Shown: positions 42,803 through 55,225, counted from the first letter of the stretch. The stretch: 64,000 nt of DNA from Brevibacillus brevis NBRC 100599 (GCF_000010165.1 NC_012491.1:669001-733000), one strand, 5' to 3'. Notes: generated by a model from the sequence alone, not told the origin. Numbers and translations are program-made.

Positions 42803-43849
42803 ATGAGAAAGCTGATTGCCACTACACTGGTGGCCGCTGTTACGCTCTCGGTGGTTGGATGCTCACAGTCAGGTGGATCGCAGCCAGCAGCGTCGGGGGG
42901 TGGATCGGCTCCTGCGGGGAATCCCAAAATCGGGGTCGCCATTTACAAGTTCGATGATACGTTCATGACGGGAGTACGCAATGCGATTTCAAAAGCAGCA
43001 GAGGGCAAGGCGGAGGTGGACATTGTAGACAGCCAAAATGCCCAGCCTACGCAAAATGACAAAGTAGATTTGTTCATTAACAAAAAGGTAAATGCCCTCG
43101 CCATCAATCCGGTGGATCGCACAGCGGCTGGCGTCCTTATCGACAAGGCGAAGCAGGCCAATATCCCTGTCGTCTTCTTCAACCGTGAGCCGATGCCAGA
43201 GGATATGCAGAAGTGGGATAAGGTCTACTACGTGGGAGCAAAAGCGGAGGAATCCGGCACGATCTCGGGGCAGTTGATCGTCGATTACTGGAAGGCAAAC
43301 CCGGAAGCAGATAAAAACAAGGATGGTGTCCTCCAATACGTCATGTTAAAAGGCGAGCCAGGGCATCAGGATGCTGAGCTGCGGACGAAGTTTTCGGTGA
43401 AGGCGATTGAAGACGCAGGGATTAAAGTAGAGAAGGTCGCGGAAGATACGGCCATGTGGGATCGCGTAAAAGGGCAGGAAAAAATGGCAGCCTTCCTCGC
43501 AGCTTCCGGTGACAAGATCGAAGCCGTTCTTGCCAACAACGACGATATGGCACTGGGGGCAATTGAAGCGCTGAAGGCATCTGGCTATTTCGCGAATGGT
43601 AAGTACATGCCCGTTGTTGGCGTGGATGCCACAGCGCCTGCATTGAAGGAGCTGGAAGCGGGAACCTTGCTCGGAACGGTTCTCAACGATGCGAACAACC
43701 AAGGAAAGGCAACGCTTAGCATCGCGGCGTCTTTGGCGAAAGGTGAAACGCCAACGAAAGATTCCACAGGCTTTGACATTACGGACGGCAAGTACGTGTG
43801 GGTGCCCTACAAAAAAATCACCAAGGAGAACATGAACGACGCCAAATAA
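42803..43849 (+). CDS. mglB: Galactose/methyl-galactoside-type binding lipoprotein
   Basis: A 348-residue lipoprotein (leader to SVVGC, then a Ser/Gly/Pro-rich linker) of the MglB/RbsB family. Ligand-binding segments include IGVAIYKFDDTFMTGVRNAI, ALAINPVDRTAAGVLIDKAK and ANNDDMALGAIEALKASGYF. It is the binding component for the MglA/MglC transporter that follows. D-galactose or a glucoside is the likely substrate given the MglB-like sequence, though a related hexose cannot be excluded. It is preceded by cre and dyad elements. Confidence 0.88.
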   Translation: MRKLIATTLVAAVTLSVVGCSQSGGSQPAASGGGSAPAGNPKIGVAIYKFDDTFMTGVRNAISKAAEGKAEVDIVDSQNAQPTQNDKVDLFINKKVNALAINPVDRTAAGVLIDKAKQANIPVVFFNREPMPEDMQKWDKVYYVGAKAEESGTISGQLIVDYWKANPEADKNKDGVLQYVMLKGEPGHQDAELRTKFSVKAIEDAGIKVEKVAEDTAMWDRVKGQEKMAAFLAASGDKIEAVLANNDDMALGAIEALKASGYFANGKYMPVVGVDATAPALKELEAGTLLGTVLNDANNQGKATLSIAASLAKGETPTKDSTGFDITDGKYVWVPYKKITKENMNDAK

Positions 43850-43853
43850 AAAG

Positions 43854-43890
43854 CAGGAGAGTCGGTGAAGAGACGAATCCGACTCTCCTG
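43854..43890 (+). terminator. Attenuator hairpin between mglB and mglA
   Basis: CAGGAGAGTCGG (43854-43865) pairs perfectly with CCGACTCTCCTG (43879-43890); only TTT follows. The hairpin can give more binding protein than permease, by partial termination or by 3'-end protection of mglB mRNA. Confidence 0.85.
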
Positions 43891-43931
43891 TTTCGGTGAT
43901 GGGGATGATTTTGCAAAGAGGAGGGCATTCC

Positions 43932-45449
43932 ATGGCCCAGCAGGTGTTTTTGTTGGAAATGAACCACATTCATAAAGAATTTCCAGGGGTCAAGGCACTC
44001 GATGATGTCACGCTAAAAGTCCGGCCCGGAACAGTCCATGCACTGATGGGAGAGAATGGAGCAGGCAAATCGACTCTGATGAAGTGTCTCTTCGGAATTT
44101 ATCGGCCAGATGCGGGAGAAATCGTCTTAAACAATGAGCAGGTGACGATGAGCAGCTCAAAGGACGCGCTGGCACACGGCATCTCCATGATTCATCAAGA
44201 GCTGCATCCGGTGCCCTTTCGCAATGTCATGGAAAACATATGGCTAGGACGCTTTCCGGTCAAAAGAATTGGTCCTTTTTCGTTTGTGGATGAGAAAAAA
44301 ATGCTTTCGGATACGGAGAAGCTGTTTGCTGATCTAGGAATGGACCTGAATCCGCACGCTGTAGTCCGTGACTTGTCTGTATCCAAGGTACAGTCGCTTG
44401 AAATTGCGAAAGCGGTCTCCTACCGATCCAAAGTGATTATTATGGACGAACCGACGTCGTCACTGACGGGAAACGAGGTGGAGCAGCTATTTGCGATCAT
44501 CCGTGAACTGAAGAGCAGAGGTGTCGCCATCATCTATATTTCACACAAGATGGAAGAAATTTTACGGATTGCGGATGACGTGACGATCATGCGCGACGGC
44601 AAGCTCATCGGTACATGGCGGGCAGCTGAGCTAACGACAGACCTGATCATCTCCAAAATGGTCGGACGGGATCTGACGCAGCGTTTCCCGAGTCGCTCCA
44701 ATACACCCGGGGAACCCATTTTGAAGGTAGAGGGATTGACCTCCCCGTTTTCCCAGTCTTTTCAGCACGTGTCGTTTGAATTGCGCAAAGGCGAAATCTT
44801 AGGCGTAGGCGGTCTCGTGGGTGCACAACGAACAGAGCTGATTGAGGCATTGTTTGGACTGCGTGCAGTGTCGTCAGGAAAGGTGTCGATCAACGGTCAG
44901 GAGGTACGGATCAAATCACCGAAGGATGCGAAGAGGTACAAAATGGCGCTCTTGACGGAGGAGCGACGAGTCACCGGCATCATTCCTGTCTTATCGATTC
45001 TGGAAAATACGGTCATCGCGAATTTGGCCAGTTACCAAACACCTTTTCTGCTCCTCAATGAGCGCAAGCGTAGGGCAGATGTCAGCCGAAGCATCGAGAT
45101 GCTCCGCGTCAAGACTCCCTCTATGAAAGCAATGATCAAAAACCTGTCAGGAGGCAATCAGCAAAAAGTTCTGCTAGCGCGGTGGCTTTTGACTGATCCG
45201 GATATTTTATTGCTGGACGAACCTACGCGTGGAGTCGATGTCGGCGCCAAATACGAAATCTACACCATCATCACGGAGCTGGCGAGTCAGGGAAAAGGCA
45301 TCATCATGATTTCTTCGGAAATGCCGGAGTTGCTTGGCATGTCAGATCGAATCATGGTCATGTGCGAGGGGAAGCTCTCCGGTTTTTTGTCAGGGACAAC
45401 GGCAACCGAAGAAGAGATCATGCGGCTAGCTACCAAGCATCTAGCATGA
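43932..45449 (+). CDS. mglA: Sugar ABC transporter ATPase, two ABC domains
   Basis: A 505-residue double-ATPase. The ATG at 43932 has GAGGAGGG before it; an in-frame start at 43896 is less likely. Domain 1: Walker A GENGAGKSTLMK, Walker B VIIMDEPTSSL. Domain 2 has a degenerate loop, GGLVGAQRTELIEALFGL, as in RbsA/MglA proteins, and a good signature LSGGNQQKVLLARWLL. It energises import with MglC. Confidence 0.95.
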   Translation: MAQQVFLLEMNHIHKEFPGVKALDDVTLKVRPGTVHALMGENGAGKSTLMKCLFGIYRPDAGEIVLNNEQVTMSSSKDALAHGISMIHQELHPVPFRNVMENIWLGRFPVKRIGPFSFVDEKKMLSDTEKLFADLGMDLNPHAVVRDLSVSKVQSLEIAKAVSYRSKVIIMDEPTSSLTGNEVEQLFAIIRELKSRGVAIIYISHKMEEILRIADDVTIMRDGKLIGTWRAAELTTDLIISKMVGRDLTQRFPSRSNTPGEPILKVEGLTSPFSQSFQHVSFELRKGEILGVGGLVGAQRTELIEALFGLRAVSSGKVSINGQEVRIKSPKDAKRYKMALLTEERRVTGIIPVLSILENTVIANLASYQTPFLLLNERKRRADVSRSIEMLRVKTPSMKAMIKNLSGGNQQKVLLARWLLTDPDILLLDEPTRGVDVGAKYEIYTIITELASQGKGIIMISSEMPELLGMSDRIMVMCEGKLSGFLSGTTATEEEIMRLATKHLA

Positions 45450-45467
45450 GAAAGGAGGGGAACAGGC

Positions 45468-46487
45468 ATGTCTTCGTTGTCTGCTAAACAGGTGCAAGGC
45501 TTTGTGACGCAAAATGCCATCTATATCGTTCTGGTTTTGTTGATAGCTGGAATTGCGATTTACGATCCCAATTTTCTTTCCATTACAACGCTTCGGGATA
45601 TTTTGATGCAATCCTCCACCCGCGCCATTATTGCCTTGGGTGCTGCGTTTGTTCTTATTACAGGCGGAACGGATCTATCTGCGGGGCGAGTGGTCGGATT
45701 GACGGCTGTCATCTCCGCCTCGATGCTGCAAACTCAAGACTATCCGCGGAGGTTTTTCCCGGATTTACCCGATTTGCCGTTGCTTATCCCCATTCTCATT
45801 GCAATCGCTGCGGGCTTGCTGGTTGGCCTGATCAACGGCATCATTGTGTCTCGTTTTAGTGTTCCTCCTTTTATCGCCACGCTGGGCATGATGGTCATTG
45901 TATACGGGTTCAACTCCATCTATTTTGACAGGGAGCCCAATCAATCTCAGCCAATAGCTGGACTGCGGAGTGACTTCAATCAGCTTGGGACGGGGTACAT
46001 TGGCCCGAGTGGCCCGTATTCGATCCCGTATATCGTCATCATTGCGATCGTGGTTGCGTTCATCGTCTGGGTGATTTTCAACAAAACACGGCTGGGTAAA
46101 AACATGTACGCCATCGGAGGCAACATGCAGGCCGCCACTGTTTCCGGGATCAACGTCGCTTTCAACCTCATGATGATCTATGCTATTGCAGGTGCCCTGT
46201 ATGGACTCGGTGGTGTTTTGGAGGCAGCTCGGACAGGGGGGGCGACGAACAACTACGGTAACATGTACGAGCTGGACGCTATTGCCGCCTGTGTGGTAGG
46301 GGGAGTCTCCACGTCTGGGGGAATTGGTACCGTTCCAGGTGTGCTTGCGGGTGTCCTTATTTTTGGCGTCATCAACTACGGTCTTACGTTTATTGGAGTC
46401 AGCCCGTATTGGCAGCTCATTATCAAAGGACTCATCATTGTGGCAGCCGTTGCTTTTGACATTCGTAAATACTTGGCGAAAAAGTAA
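45468..46487 (+). CDS. mglC: Sugar ABC transporter permease
   Basis: A 339-residue permease with about eight to ten helices. Family segments include RAIIALGAAFVLITGGTDLS (the EAA-like loop region GGTDLSAGRVVGLT), IATLGMMVIVYGFNSIYF and LDAIAACVVGGVSTSGGIGT. It closes the mglBAC operon and ends at a strong terminator. Confidence 0.95.
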   Translation: MSSLSAKQVQGFVTQNAIYIVLVLLIAGIAIYDPNFLSITTLRDILMQSSTRAIIALGAAFVLITGGTDLSAGRVVGLTAVISASMLQTQDYPRRFFPDLPDLPLLIPILIAIAAGLLVGLINGIIVSRFSVPPFIATLGMMVIVYGFNSIYFDREPNQSQPIAGLRSDFNQLGTGYIGPSGPYSIPYIVIIAIVVAFIVWVIFNKTRLGKNMYAIGGNMQAATVSGINVAFNLMMIYAIAGALYGLGGVLEAARTGGATNNYGNMYELDAIAACVVGGVSTSGGIGTVPGVLAGVLIFGVINYGLTFIGVSPYWQLIIKGLIIVAAVAFDIRKYLAKK

Positions 46488-46490
46488 AAC

Positions 46491-46537
46491 GAGACCCCGG
46501 ATCAGCTGTCAACCAAGGCAGCTTTTTCTGGGGTCTC
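46491..46537. terminator. Terminator between mglC and the convergent gene
   Basis: GAGACCCC (46491-46498) pairs with GGGGTCTC (46530-46537), with an inner AGCTG/CAGCT pair and TTTTT inside the right half. It lies between convergent genes. Confidence 0.75.
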
Positions 46538-46544
46538 TGATTGT

Positions 46545-47597
46545 TTATTTTCGCAACGGTGTGATTTTCATATACGTAAATAATCGCCATACCCACTCAA
46601 GTGGCCCCATGCGGAAGACAGACAGCCAGAGTACGCTTACTACCATTTGCACCACGTAGATACCGAGGCAGATCAGTGTCGTTTGCAGATAGCCGAGATT
46701 GCCAAACCAATCGAACACATAGCCTCCCACAAGGATTAATACGGTTTGTCCGACGTAGTTTGTCAATGCCATGCGCCCATAGCTGGTCAGCGGAGAGAGG
46801 ATGGTCTGGACGGTTTTATTTTGCAGCAGCCGAATCAGGGTCGTCGTGTAAAAGGCAGCCATGACAAGACCAGTGGAGGTCAAGGCAATCGTGTAGTTCA
46901 TCAACTGCTGGAGGGTTTCTTCTGACACGGTATCGTCTACAACCAGATTCGCGCCACTCATTGCCAGATCAGCTGGAGTCAGTCGGTATTGGATAAACAA
47001 GCCGATTAACGAAAGGACGAAGGTCACGCCCTGCACTTTTTTAATCACGGGCAAAAATTTCGGGATATCTTGAAAGACCCCGTATTGCCCGACAGCGAGT
47101 CCCAAAATAAATAAGGGAAGCACCAAAAGCGCTTTAAAGCCAAGAGAGCAGACAAGGATAGACAGAATAAGGCCGATGATCAGATTGGTTCGCGCCTTCA
47201 ATCGATAAAAGGGCAGTAAGATGAAGCCGAAAATAGCGTAGATGAAAAGTGCTTCACCAGGGTGAAACATTTTATGCACAAAGCCAAGAGCGAGTAGTGC
47301 AATCAGACGCCGAATGAACAAAACGGTGCTATTGGCCCCTTTTTCTTTTGCTCGACTGATGAAAATATAGAAGCCTACGCCAAACAAGAAGGAGAAGATC
47401 ACGAAGAAGCGAGATTCCACAAAGAAATTGAAAAACTGGAACAGCCAGTGGTCTACACTTCCTATCTCAGGTGTTTGCGCATACAGTAATGCCACGATGT
47501 TGACGAGGAGAATGCCCATTAAGGCGAAGCCCCGTACAGTATCTAATGTATCAATTCGTTGGTTCAACGTAGGTGCGTTTTCTTTCAATCCCATCAC
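46545..47597 (-). CDS. DUF418-family membrane protein
   Basis: A 350-residue membrane protein of the DUF418/YeiB type: LDTVRGFALMGILLVNIVAL near the N-terminus, then a conserved cytoplasmic block FFVESRFFVIFSFLFGVGFY and FIRRLIALLALGFVHKMFHPGE, then more helices, and a final GPLEWVWRLFTYMKITPLRK. About ten helices are predicted. The function is unknown. It is read toward the mgl operon and away from the VanW gene. Confidence 0.9.
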   Translation of the reverse strand: MMGLKENAPTLNQRIDTLDTVRGFALMGILLVNIVALLYAQTPEIGSVDHWLFQFFNFFVESRFFVIFSFLFGVGFYIFISRAKEKGANSTVLFIRRLIALLALGFVHKMFHPGEALFIYAIFGFILLPFYRLKARTNLIIGLILSILVCSLGFKALLVLPLFILGLAVGQYGVFQDIPKFLPVIKKVQGVTFVLSLIGLFIQYRLTPADLAMSGANLVVDDTVSEETLQQLMNYTIALTSTGLVMAAFYTTTLIRLLQNKTVQTILSPLTSYGRMALTNYVGQTVLILVGGYVFDWFGNLGYLQTTLICLGIYVVQMVVSVLWLSVFRMGPLEWVWRLFTYMKITPLRK

Positions 47598-47788
47598 TTC
47601 CTTCTCTTGTTGTTCGTCGCCCGATCGCGCACTTCTCCTATCCTAGCTCAACCGGGGATGGAGGGACATGGCATTTGCTTACGTCTCGCTTACAAAAGTG
47701 TAAGAAGTGAGGGGGGCTCCCGTATTCGACCGCAACTTCATCTCAAATTCCTGCGTCTATTGTAATAATCAGGAAGTTGGGGTGCGCA

Positions 47789-48589
47789 ATGAAACCAATC
47801 GCACGGGGAAAGTGGCGTCTGGCAGCGGGCATGGCCTATTTTCGGTGGAAAAGGTATGTACAATGGACATTTGGTCGAACGAGGTTCGCTCATGAGAAAA
47901 GAAGCGAATGGTTGCGCTATGTCCATTATTCTCATCAAACGATTTTGTTACGCCCATTGCAGAACGTGGAAATGTGGATGCAGCATAACAAAGTGATCAA
48001 TTTGCGGCTGGCCATTGCACGACTGGACGGATTGATCATCCATCCGGGGGAAACCTTTTCGTATTGGAAGCAGATTGGTAAGCCGACCCGAAGCAAAGGC
48101 TATGTAGAGGGGATGCTGCTCTCGCAGGGACGCGTCACGGCCGGAGTTGGTGGAGGGCTTTGTCAGCTCTCGAATCTGCTGTACTGGATGACCCTGCATA
48201 CACCGTTGACAGTGACGGAACGACATCGTCATAGCTTCGATGTTTTTCCTGATTCGCATCGGACACAGCCGTTCGGGAGTGGAGCGACTTGTTTCTATAA
48301 CTATCTGGATTTGCAAATCGCCAACCAGACGCAACAGCCCTTTCAACTGCATGTCTACCTGACCGATACACATTTGGTAGGGGAATGGCGTTCCGACATG
48401 CCACCGACACGGACGTATGTCATTATCGAGAAAGAACATGAGATCCTTCCTTCGATTTGGGGAGGGTATGAACGGAAAAATGAATTGTATCGAGATGTCT
48501 ACACGCTGGAAGGAGAACGGGTGGAGCAAGAATGGCTGACGGAGAATCGGGCTTATTTGATGTACGAGCCATTGCTACCGAAAGGATGA
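47789..48589 (+). CDS. VanW-domain protein
   Basis: A 266-residue protein with a VanW domain in the middle: NLRLAIARLDGLIIHPGETF, SQGRVTAGVGGGLCQLSNLLYWMTLHTPL and RHRHSFDVFPDSHRTQPFGS, with the GGG-LCQLSN and RHRHS motifs. VanW was found in vancomycin-resistance clusters, but its function is unknown. The start at 47789 follows a GGAAGTTGGGG run. There is no signal peptide. It sits alone before pcrA, with an unrelated role likely. Confidence 0.92.
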   Translation: MKPIARGKWRLAAGMAYFRWKRYVQWTFGRTRFAHEKRSEWLRYVHYSHQTILLRPLQNVEMWMQHNKVINLRLAIARLDGLIIHPGETFSYWKQIGKPTRSKGYVEGMLLSQGRVTAGVGGGLCQLSNLLYWMTLHTPLTVTERHRHSFDVFPDSHRTQPFGSGATCFYNYLDLQIANQTQQPFQLHVYLTDTHLVGEWRSDMPPTRTYVIIEKEHEILPSIWGGYERKNELYRDVYTLEGERVEQEWLTENRAYLMYEPLLPKG

Positions 48590-48690
48590 TGTTTCCTGTT
48601 CGGGATACGAACTGGAACTCCACTGCGATCTGTGCGAAAATAGGAACATATGCTTTCGTCTAGGGAACGTGGAAAGGTGGATTTATACAT

Positions 48691-51039
48691 ATGTCTTTTG
48701 CAGATCGTATCACAGCTGGACTAAACCCCGAGCAGCGGGAAGCAGTCCTTACAACAGAAGGTCCCGTCTTGATTTTGGCCGGTGCGGGTAGCGGCAAGAC
48801 TAAGGTACTGACACAGCGTATCGCATACCTGATCAGTGCCAAGCAGGTAGCGCCTTGGAGCATTTTGGCGATCACCTTCACCAACAAAGCAGCGCGGGAG
48901 ATGCAAAACCGTGTGGCTGCCATTATTGGCGGAGCGGCAGCACAGGATGCATGGCTGTCGACGTTTCACTCCTTGTGTGTGCGAATTTTGCGCAGAGATA
49001 TCGACCGACTCGGCATCAATCGCAGCTTTTCCATTTTGGATGCGGGTGACCAGTTGTCTGTCGTCAAGCAATGTTTAAAAGAGTTGAACATCGATCCGAA
49101 GCAGTATGAGCCGCGTTCGATTTTGGCTGCGATCAGCGGAGCGAAAAACGAGCTGACCGATCCAGAAACCTATACGCGTCTTGCGGGCGATCCATTTGCA
49201 CAAGTGGCAGCAAAGGTTTACACGGCCTATCAGAAAAAGCTGAGAAACAATCAATCGCTGGACTTCGACGATCTGATCATGACGACAGTTCGTCTGTTTA
49301 AAGAAGTGCCGGAAGTATTGGAGTTTTATCAAAAGAAATTCCGCTATATACACGTTGACGAGTATCAGGATACAAACCGGGCGCAATACCTTTTGATTTC
49401 CATGCTGGCAGACAAGCACCGAAATGTTTGCTGCGTGGGGGATGCTGACCAAAGTATTTATAAATGGCGCGGTGCCGATATCTCGATCATTTTAAACTTT
49501 GAAAAAGACTATCCCGAAGCCAAGCTCATCAAGCTCGAGCAAAACTATCGCTCCACCAAAACGATTTTGCAGGCAGCGAACCAAGTCATTGCCAACAACA
49601 AGCTGCGCAAAGAAAAGAAACTCTGGACAGAGAATCCTGGCGGCGACAAGATCATGTGCTTCCAGGGTGATTCCGAGCACGACGAGGCGTACTTTATCGT
49701 CGATACGATTCGCAAGCAGATGGCCCAGTACAAGAGCTACGACAAATTCGCGATCCTGTATCGGACGAATGCCCAGTCTCGTGTGGTCGAGGAAGTTTTC
49801 ATCAAATCGAACATGCCGTACACCATCGTCGGCGGAACCAAGTTCTACGATCGCAAAGAGATCAAGGACATCTTGGCTTATTTGCGTCTCATCTCCAATC
49901 CGGATGATGATATCAGCTTGCAGCGCATTATCAACGTACCGAAGCGAAATATCGGGGATACGACAGTAGACAAGCTACAAGCGTATGCGAACGCAAATGG
50001 TCAGTCCCTTTTCCAAGCGATTCAGGAGACGGCTTACATGGGGCTGCCTTCGCGCACGACGAATGCGATCCTGTCCTTTAATGATCTTATCTCGAATTTG
50101 ATGCAAATGACCGATTACTTGAGTGTGACAGAACTGGTGGAAGAAGTGCTGAAGCGCTCTGGATACCGCGATTCTTTAAAAGAGGAGAAAACGCTGGAAG
50201 CACAGGCACGTCTGGAGAATATCGAGGAGTTCCTGTCTGTAACCCAGGAGTTCGAGCGCAAAAATGAAGACAAGAGCTTGCTTGCGTTCCTGACAGACCT
50301 CGCGCTGGTAGCAGACATCGATTCCTTGGGAGATGACGGTGCCCAGGAGGAAGTATCGGCAGAGGGACAGGTTGTATTAATGACCTTGCACAGCGCCAAG
50401 GGACTGGAGTTCCCTGTGGTATTTCTGGTAGGTTGCGAGGAAGGTGTCTTCCCGCATAGCCGCTCTTTGTTTGACGATGCCGAGATGGAGGAAGAACGCC
50501 GTCTGGCTTACGTGGGAATTACACGGGCAGAGGAGCGTCTGTACATGACATGTGCCCGTATGCGGACGTTGTTTGGACGGACGAATGTGAATGCGCCGTC
50601 TCGCTTCCTGCAAGAAATTCCGGCTGAGCTGTTGGAAGGAAATCCAGCGACAGCGGACCGAGGCTTCTCCGGCGGTGGACGCAGCAGTGCATTTGGACAG
50701 CGGGATGGCAGCGCATTTGGACGTGACACGGGAGCGAGACCGTTTGGAGCGCCCTCCTCACAAGCAGGCTCTGCTCCGAAATTTGGCAGTGCTCAGCGAA
50801 CCCCAAGCAGCACACCAGCTACATTTACTCGTCCAGCGGGTGAAAAACTGCCTGGACATGGTCAAGGAGCAGGCGTTGATTGGAAGGTTGGCGACAGAGT
50901 GGCACATGGCAAATGGGGCAACGGTACGGTCGTCAAAGTAAAAGGAACAGGCGACGACATGGAGCTCGACATTGCTTTCCCAAGCCCGACTGGCATTAAA
51001 AAGCTTTTAGCGAAGTTCGCCCCTATTCAAAAAGGATAA
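48691..51039 (+). CDS. pcrA: ATP-dependent DNA helicase PcrA
   Basis: A 782-residue superfamily 1A helicase. Walker A AGAGSGKT (residues 30-37), helicase motifs [50 protein letters not shown] and [14 protein letters not shown] are complete. The C-terminal ~60 residues form the Tudor-like RNAP-binding part ([19 protein letters not shown]) behind a Gly/Ser-rich linker. It unwinds DNA 3'-5' in repair and replication. The gene is 55 bases from ligA, as in Bacillus. Confidence 0.97.
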   Translation: MSFADRITAGLNPEQREAVLTTEGPVLILAGAGSGKTKVLTQRIAYLISAKQVAPWSILAITFTNKAAREMQNRVAAIIGGAAAQDAWLSTFHSLCVRILRRDIDRLGINRSFSILDAGDQLSVVKQCLKELNIDPKQYEPRSILAAISGAKNELTDPETYTRLAGDPFAQVAAKVYTAYQKKLRNNQSLDFDDLIMTTVRLFKEVPEVLEFYQKKFRYIHVDEYQDTNRAQYLLISMLADKHRNVCCVGDADQSIYKWRGADISIILNFEKDYPEAKLIKLEQNYRSTKTILQAANQVIANNKLRKEKKLWTENPGGDKIMCFQGDSEHDEAYFIVDTIRKQMAQYKSYDKFAILYRTNAQSRVVEEVFIKSNMPYTIVGGTKFYDRKEIKDILAYLRLISNPDDDISLQRIINVPKRNIGDTTVDKLQAYANANGQSLFQAIQETAYMGLPSRTTNAILSFNDLISNLMQMTDYLSVTELVEEVLKRSGYRDSLKEEKTLEAQARLENIEEFLSVTQEFERKNEDKSLLAFLTDLALVADIDSLGDDGAQEEVSAEGQVVLMTLHSAKGLEFPVVFLVGCEEGVFPHSRSLFDDAEMEEERRLAYVGITRAEERLYMTCARMRTLFGRTNVNAPSRFLQEIPAELLEGNPATADRGFSGGGRSSAFGQRDGSAFGRDTGARPFGAPSSQAGSAPKFGSAQRTPSSTPATFTRPAGEKLPGHGQGAGVDWKVGDRVAHGKWGNGTVVKVKGTGDDMELDIAFPSPTGIKKLLAKFAPIQKG

Positions 51040-51081
51040 TGTGCAAATACAAATGCAAATACAGGCCAATCGCAAAAGTAA

Positions 51082-53109
<2,028 letters not shown>

Positions 53110-53156
53110 GAAAACGGTGGCGACAACGGATGAGTAAGGGAAGGGACGTGAAGAGC

Positions 53157-54056
53157 ATGAATAGCTTCCTGAAATGGGGAATCGGTGTAGTAGCCATGCT
53201 GCAATTGGTTGGCTGTGGAAATAACAGCAGTACTGGCAGTAAAGAAATCAATGCGAATCCTCCAACAGTTACAGCTGCTGCTCTACAAGGGAACTTGACC
53301 TATCAGGACGTATTGGAACTGGGAGCAACGATTCACAATCTGATGATGACCGATGACGCTCGTCAAGTATGGGTTGGTACGAATGCTGGATTGTATAGCT
53401 CAGCTGGCGGTGGAACGTGGGGATCTCTCTCGACAGATTTAGAGCAGTATGCGATTGAAGGATGGTTTGTGGACCCGGATGATCCGAAGCGAATATTTGT
53501 CGGTGGAATTGATGGGGTTCTTCATTCAACAGATGGTGGTAAAAAGTGGACTTCAGTCAACAAGGGGTTACCAGAGCCAGCGAATATCACCAGCTTTGTG
53601 GGGAATCGCCGAGGAGACGAAGTACGTCTGTTTGCCTTTGTCTCGGGTGAAGGCATTTATCAATCGATGGACGGGGCCCAATCTTGGAGTCTGTGGCAGC
53701 CAATGGACCAGGAAGTATTTGCCATGGACTTTGATCCCGAACAAGACCGACTCTATGTAGCGGCCCAATTCAGCTTGCTCTATAATGAAGAGGGGCAGTG
53801 GAAGACAGAGGAGATTCCCGGAGCACAGCAGATCTATTCGCTCGCTATTAACAGACGAACTGGTACTCTCGCTGTCGCAACCGAAAAAGGTATCTATGAG
53901 AAAATCAAGGGCGAATGGCGTTTGCTGGATGCTCGTTCACCAGAAAAGCTGATTGTCATTGCTTCAGGTGGCGAGGATACAAAATGGGTGGGAATTGGCG
54001 AATCGGCGTTGATCTACAAGCTCGAAGACAATCGATGGGTCAAGTGGAACGAATGA
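53157..54056 (+). CDS. Lipoprotein with BNR/propeller-like repeats
   Basis: A 299-residue protein starting MNSFLKWGIGVVAMLQLVGC, a lipoprotein leader ending LVGC. The mature part has repeats of the BNR or Vps10-like type: VWVGTNAGLYSSAGGGTWG, FVGGIDGVLHSTDGGKKWTS, SGEGIYQSMDGAQSWSLW and VATEKGIYEKIKGEWRLLD, which form a beta-propeller. Such proteins bind or sense at the cell surface; no substrate can be named. An in-frame ATG at 53130 is possible. The gene follows ligA closely and may share its transcript. Confidence 0.85.
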   Translation: MNSFLKWGIGVVAMLQLVGCGNNSSTGSKEINANPPTVTAAALQGNLTYQDVLELGATIHNLMMTDDARQVWVGTNAGLYSSAGGGTWGSLSTDLEQYAIEGWFVDPDDPKRIFVGGIDGVLHSTDGGKKWTSVNKGLPEPANITSFVGNRRGDEVRLFAFVSGEGIYQSMDGAQSWSLWQPMDQEVFAMDFDPEQDRLYVAAQFSLLYNEEGQWKTEEIPGAQQIYSLAINRRTGTLAVATEKGIYEKIKGEWRLLDARSPEKLIVIASGGEDTKWVGIGESALIYKLEDNRWVKWNE

Positions 54057-54097
54057 TTTGTACATCGCCCACCTTTGGATACGAAAAGGAGTAATCT

Positions 54098-55165
54098 ATG
54101 AAAGTGAAGTTTTTGGCAGGATGCAGGTTCTTGACAGCTGTACTTCTTGTGATGGCATTGACTGGCTGCTCGCTGATACCTGGGGGCAAGGACAAAGCTC
54201 CTGAGCCTACTACACCGTCCTTGTCGGAGGTAGTGGAAGTATCCGAGGATTACTACGGAAGCATTACCCCGTACAAGCAAAACCAGACACGAGGAATGCT
54301 TGCTGATACGAAATATCGCGTCGATTTCAGTCACCTTGAATTAGGCTTGATGGAGTTTGCTCGGGAGACATACCCGACGTCCGATTATTATTTCCAAGAA
54401 GGTCAAGTGATAAAAAAAGAGCAAGTTACCCAGTGGATTGCACAGGAAAAGACGGCTGGGGCCAACGGGAAAAAGAAAAACGGAATTCTCGTGCACGTAT
54501 TGGAGCATGATTATCTGAGCAAGAAGGATAAGAGCCTTGCTGGCATGGTGTTGGGCTTGTCGCTTTCGCCGAATTATCAGGATGCAACCGGTCAGGACAA
54601 GGTGTACACGGCACAAGAACTACAAGCAAAAGGTCAGCAGGTTGCAGCTCGTATCGTGCAGTCTGTACGTGCAACCAATCCGGAAGTTCCGATCCTGATT
54701 TTGATGTATCAAGTACCGGAAGTGAATTCTACTCTGGTGCCGGGGCACTTCATCATGTCAGGAACAGTAGGGGCGAATGAAGCAACGATATCCAAGTGGC
54801 TACCGATCGAAGAGGAATATTTCCTGTTCCCGAGTTCAGAGGTTGAACAGAAATACCCAGAGCAGTCGTTGCAGTACGACAAGCTCATGCGTCAATCGAA
54901 GGGCTATTTCCCTGAATATATCGGAATGACTGGTCTGGGACGTTTCATGGACGGCAAGCTCACTGAGATTACGATTACCGCCACTGCAGAGTATGACTCC
55001 AGAACAGAGGCATTGCAGTTTACGCAATTTGCAGCAGGAAGCATCAATCAGCTCTTCGACAAAAGCGTTCACGTCAACCTGTATGTACAGTCGATGAACA
55101 AACCATTGTCGATCTACATTCGACCGACAAGTGGAGAGCCGTATATGCATATTTACAGACAATAA
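54098..55165 (+). CDS. camS: CamS-family lipoprotein
   Basis: A 355-residue lipoprotein (leader to LTGC) of the CamS/YerH family. Family segments: EDYYGSITPYKQNQTRGML, LELGLMEFARETYPTSDYYF, LAGMVLGLSLSPNYQD and PVNSTLVPGHFIMSGTVGAN-type stretches. In Enterococcus and Staphylococcus the leader can yield a pheromone-like peptide; whether this happens here is unknown. Position after ligA is as in Bacillus (yerH). Confidence 0.94.
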   Translation: MKVKFLAGCRFLTAVLLVMALTGCSLIPGGKDKAPEPTTPSLSEVVEVSEDYYGSITPYKQNQTRGMLADTKYRVDFSHLELGLMEFARETYPTSDYYFQEGQVIKKEQVTQWIAQEKTAGANGKKKNGILVHVLEHDYLSKKDKSLAGMVLGLSLSPNYQDATGQDKVYTAQELQAKGQQVAARIVQSVRATNPEVPILILMYQVPEVNSTLVPGHFIMSGTVGANEATISKWLPIEEEYFLFPSSEVEQKYPEQSLQYDKLMRQSKGYFPEYIGMTGLGRFMDGKLTEITITATAEYDSRTEALQFTQFAAGSINQLFDKSVHVNLYVQSMNKPLSIYIRPTSGEPYMHIYRQ

Positions 55166-55177
55166 GGAAAAGCATAA

Positions 55178-55225
55178 AACACCCGAATGATCTCCTGAGA
55201 AGGTGAGGAGGTCGGGTGTTTTTTT
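55178..55225 (+). terminator. Terminator after camS
   Basis: AACACCCGA (55178-55186) pairs with TCGGGTGTT (55212-55220), with an inner CTCCT/AGGAG pair, followed by T5. It ends the ligA-camS run. Confidence 0.88.
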
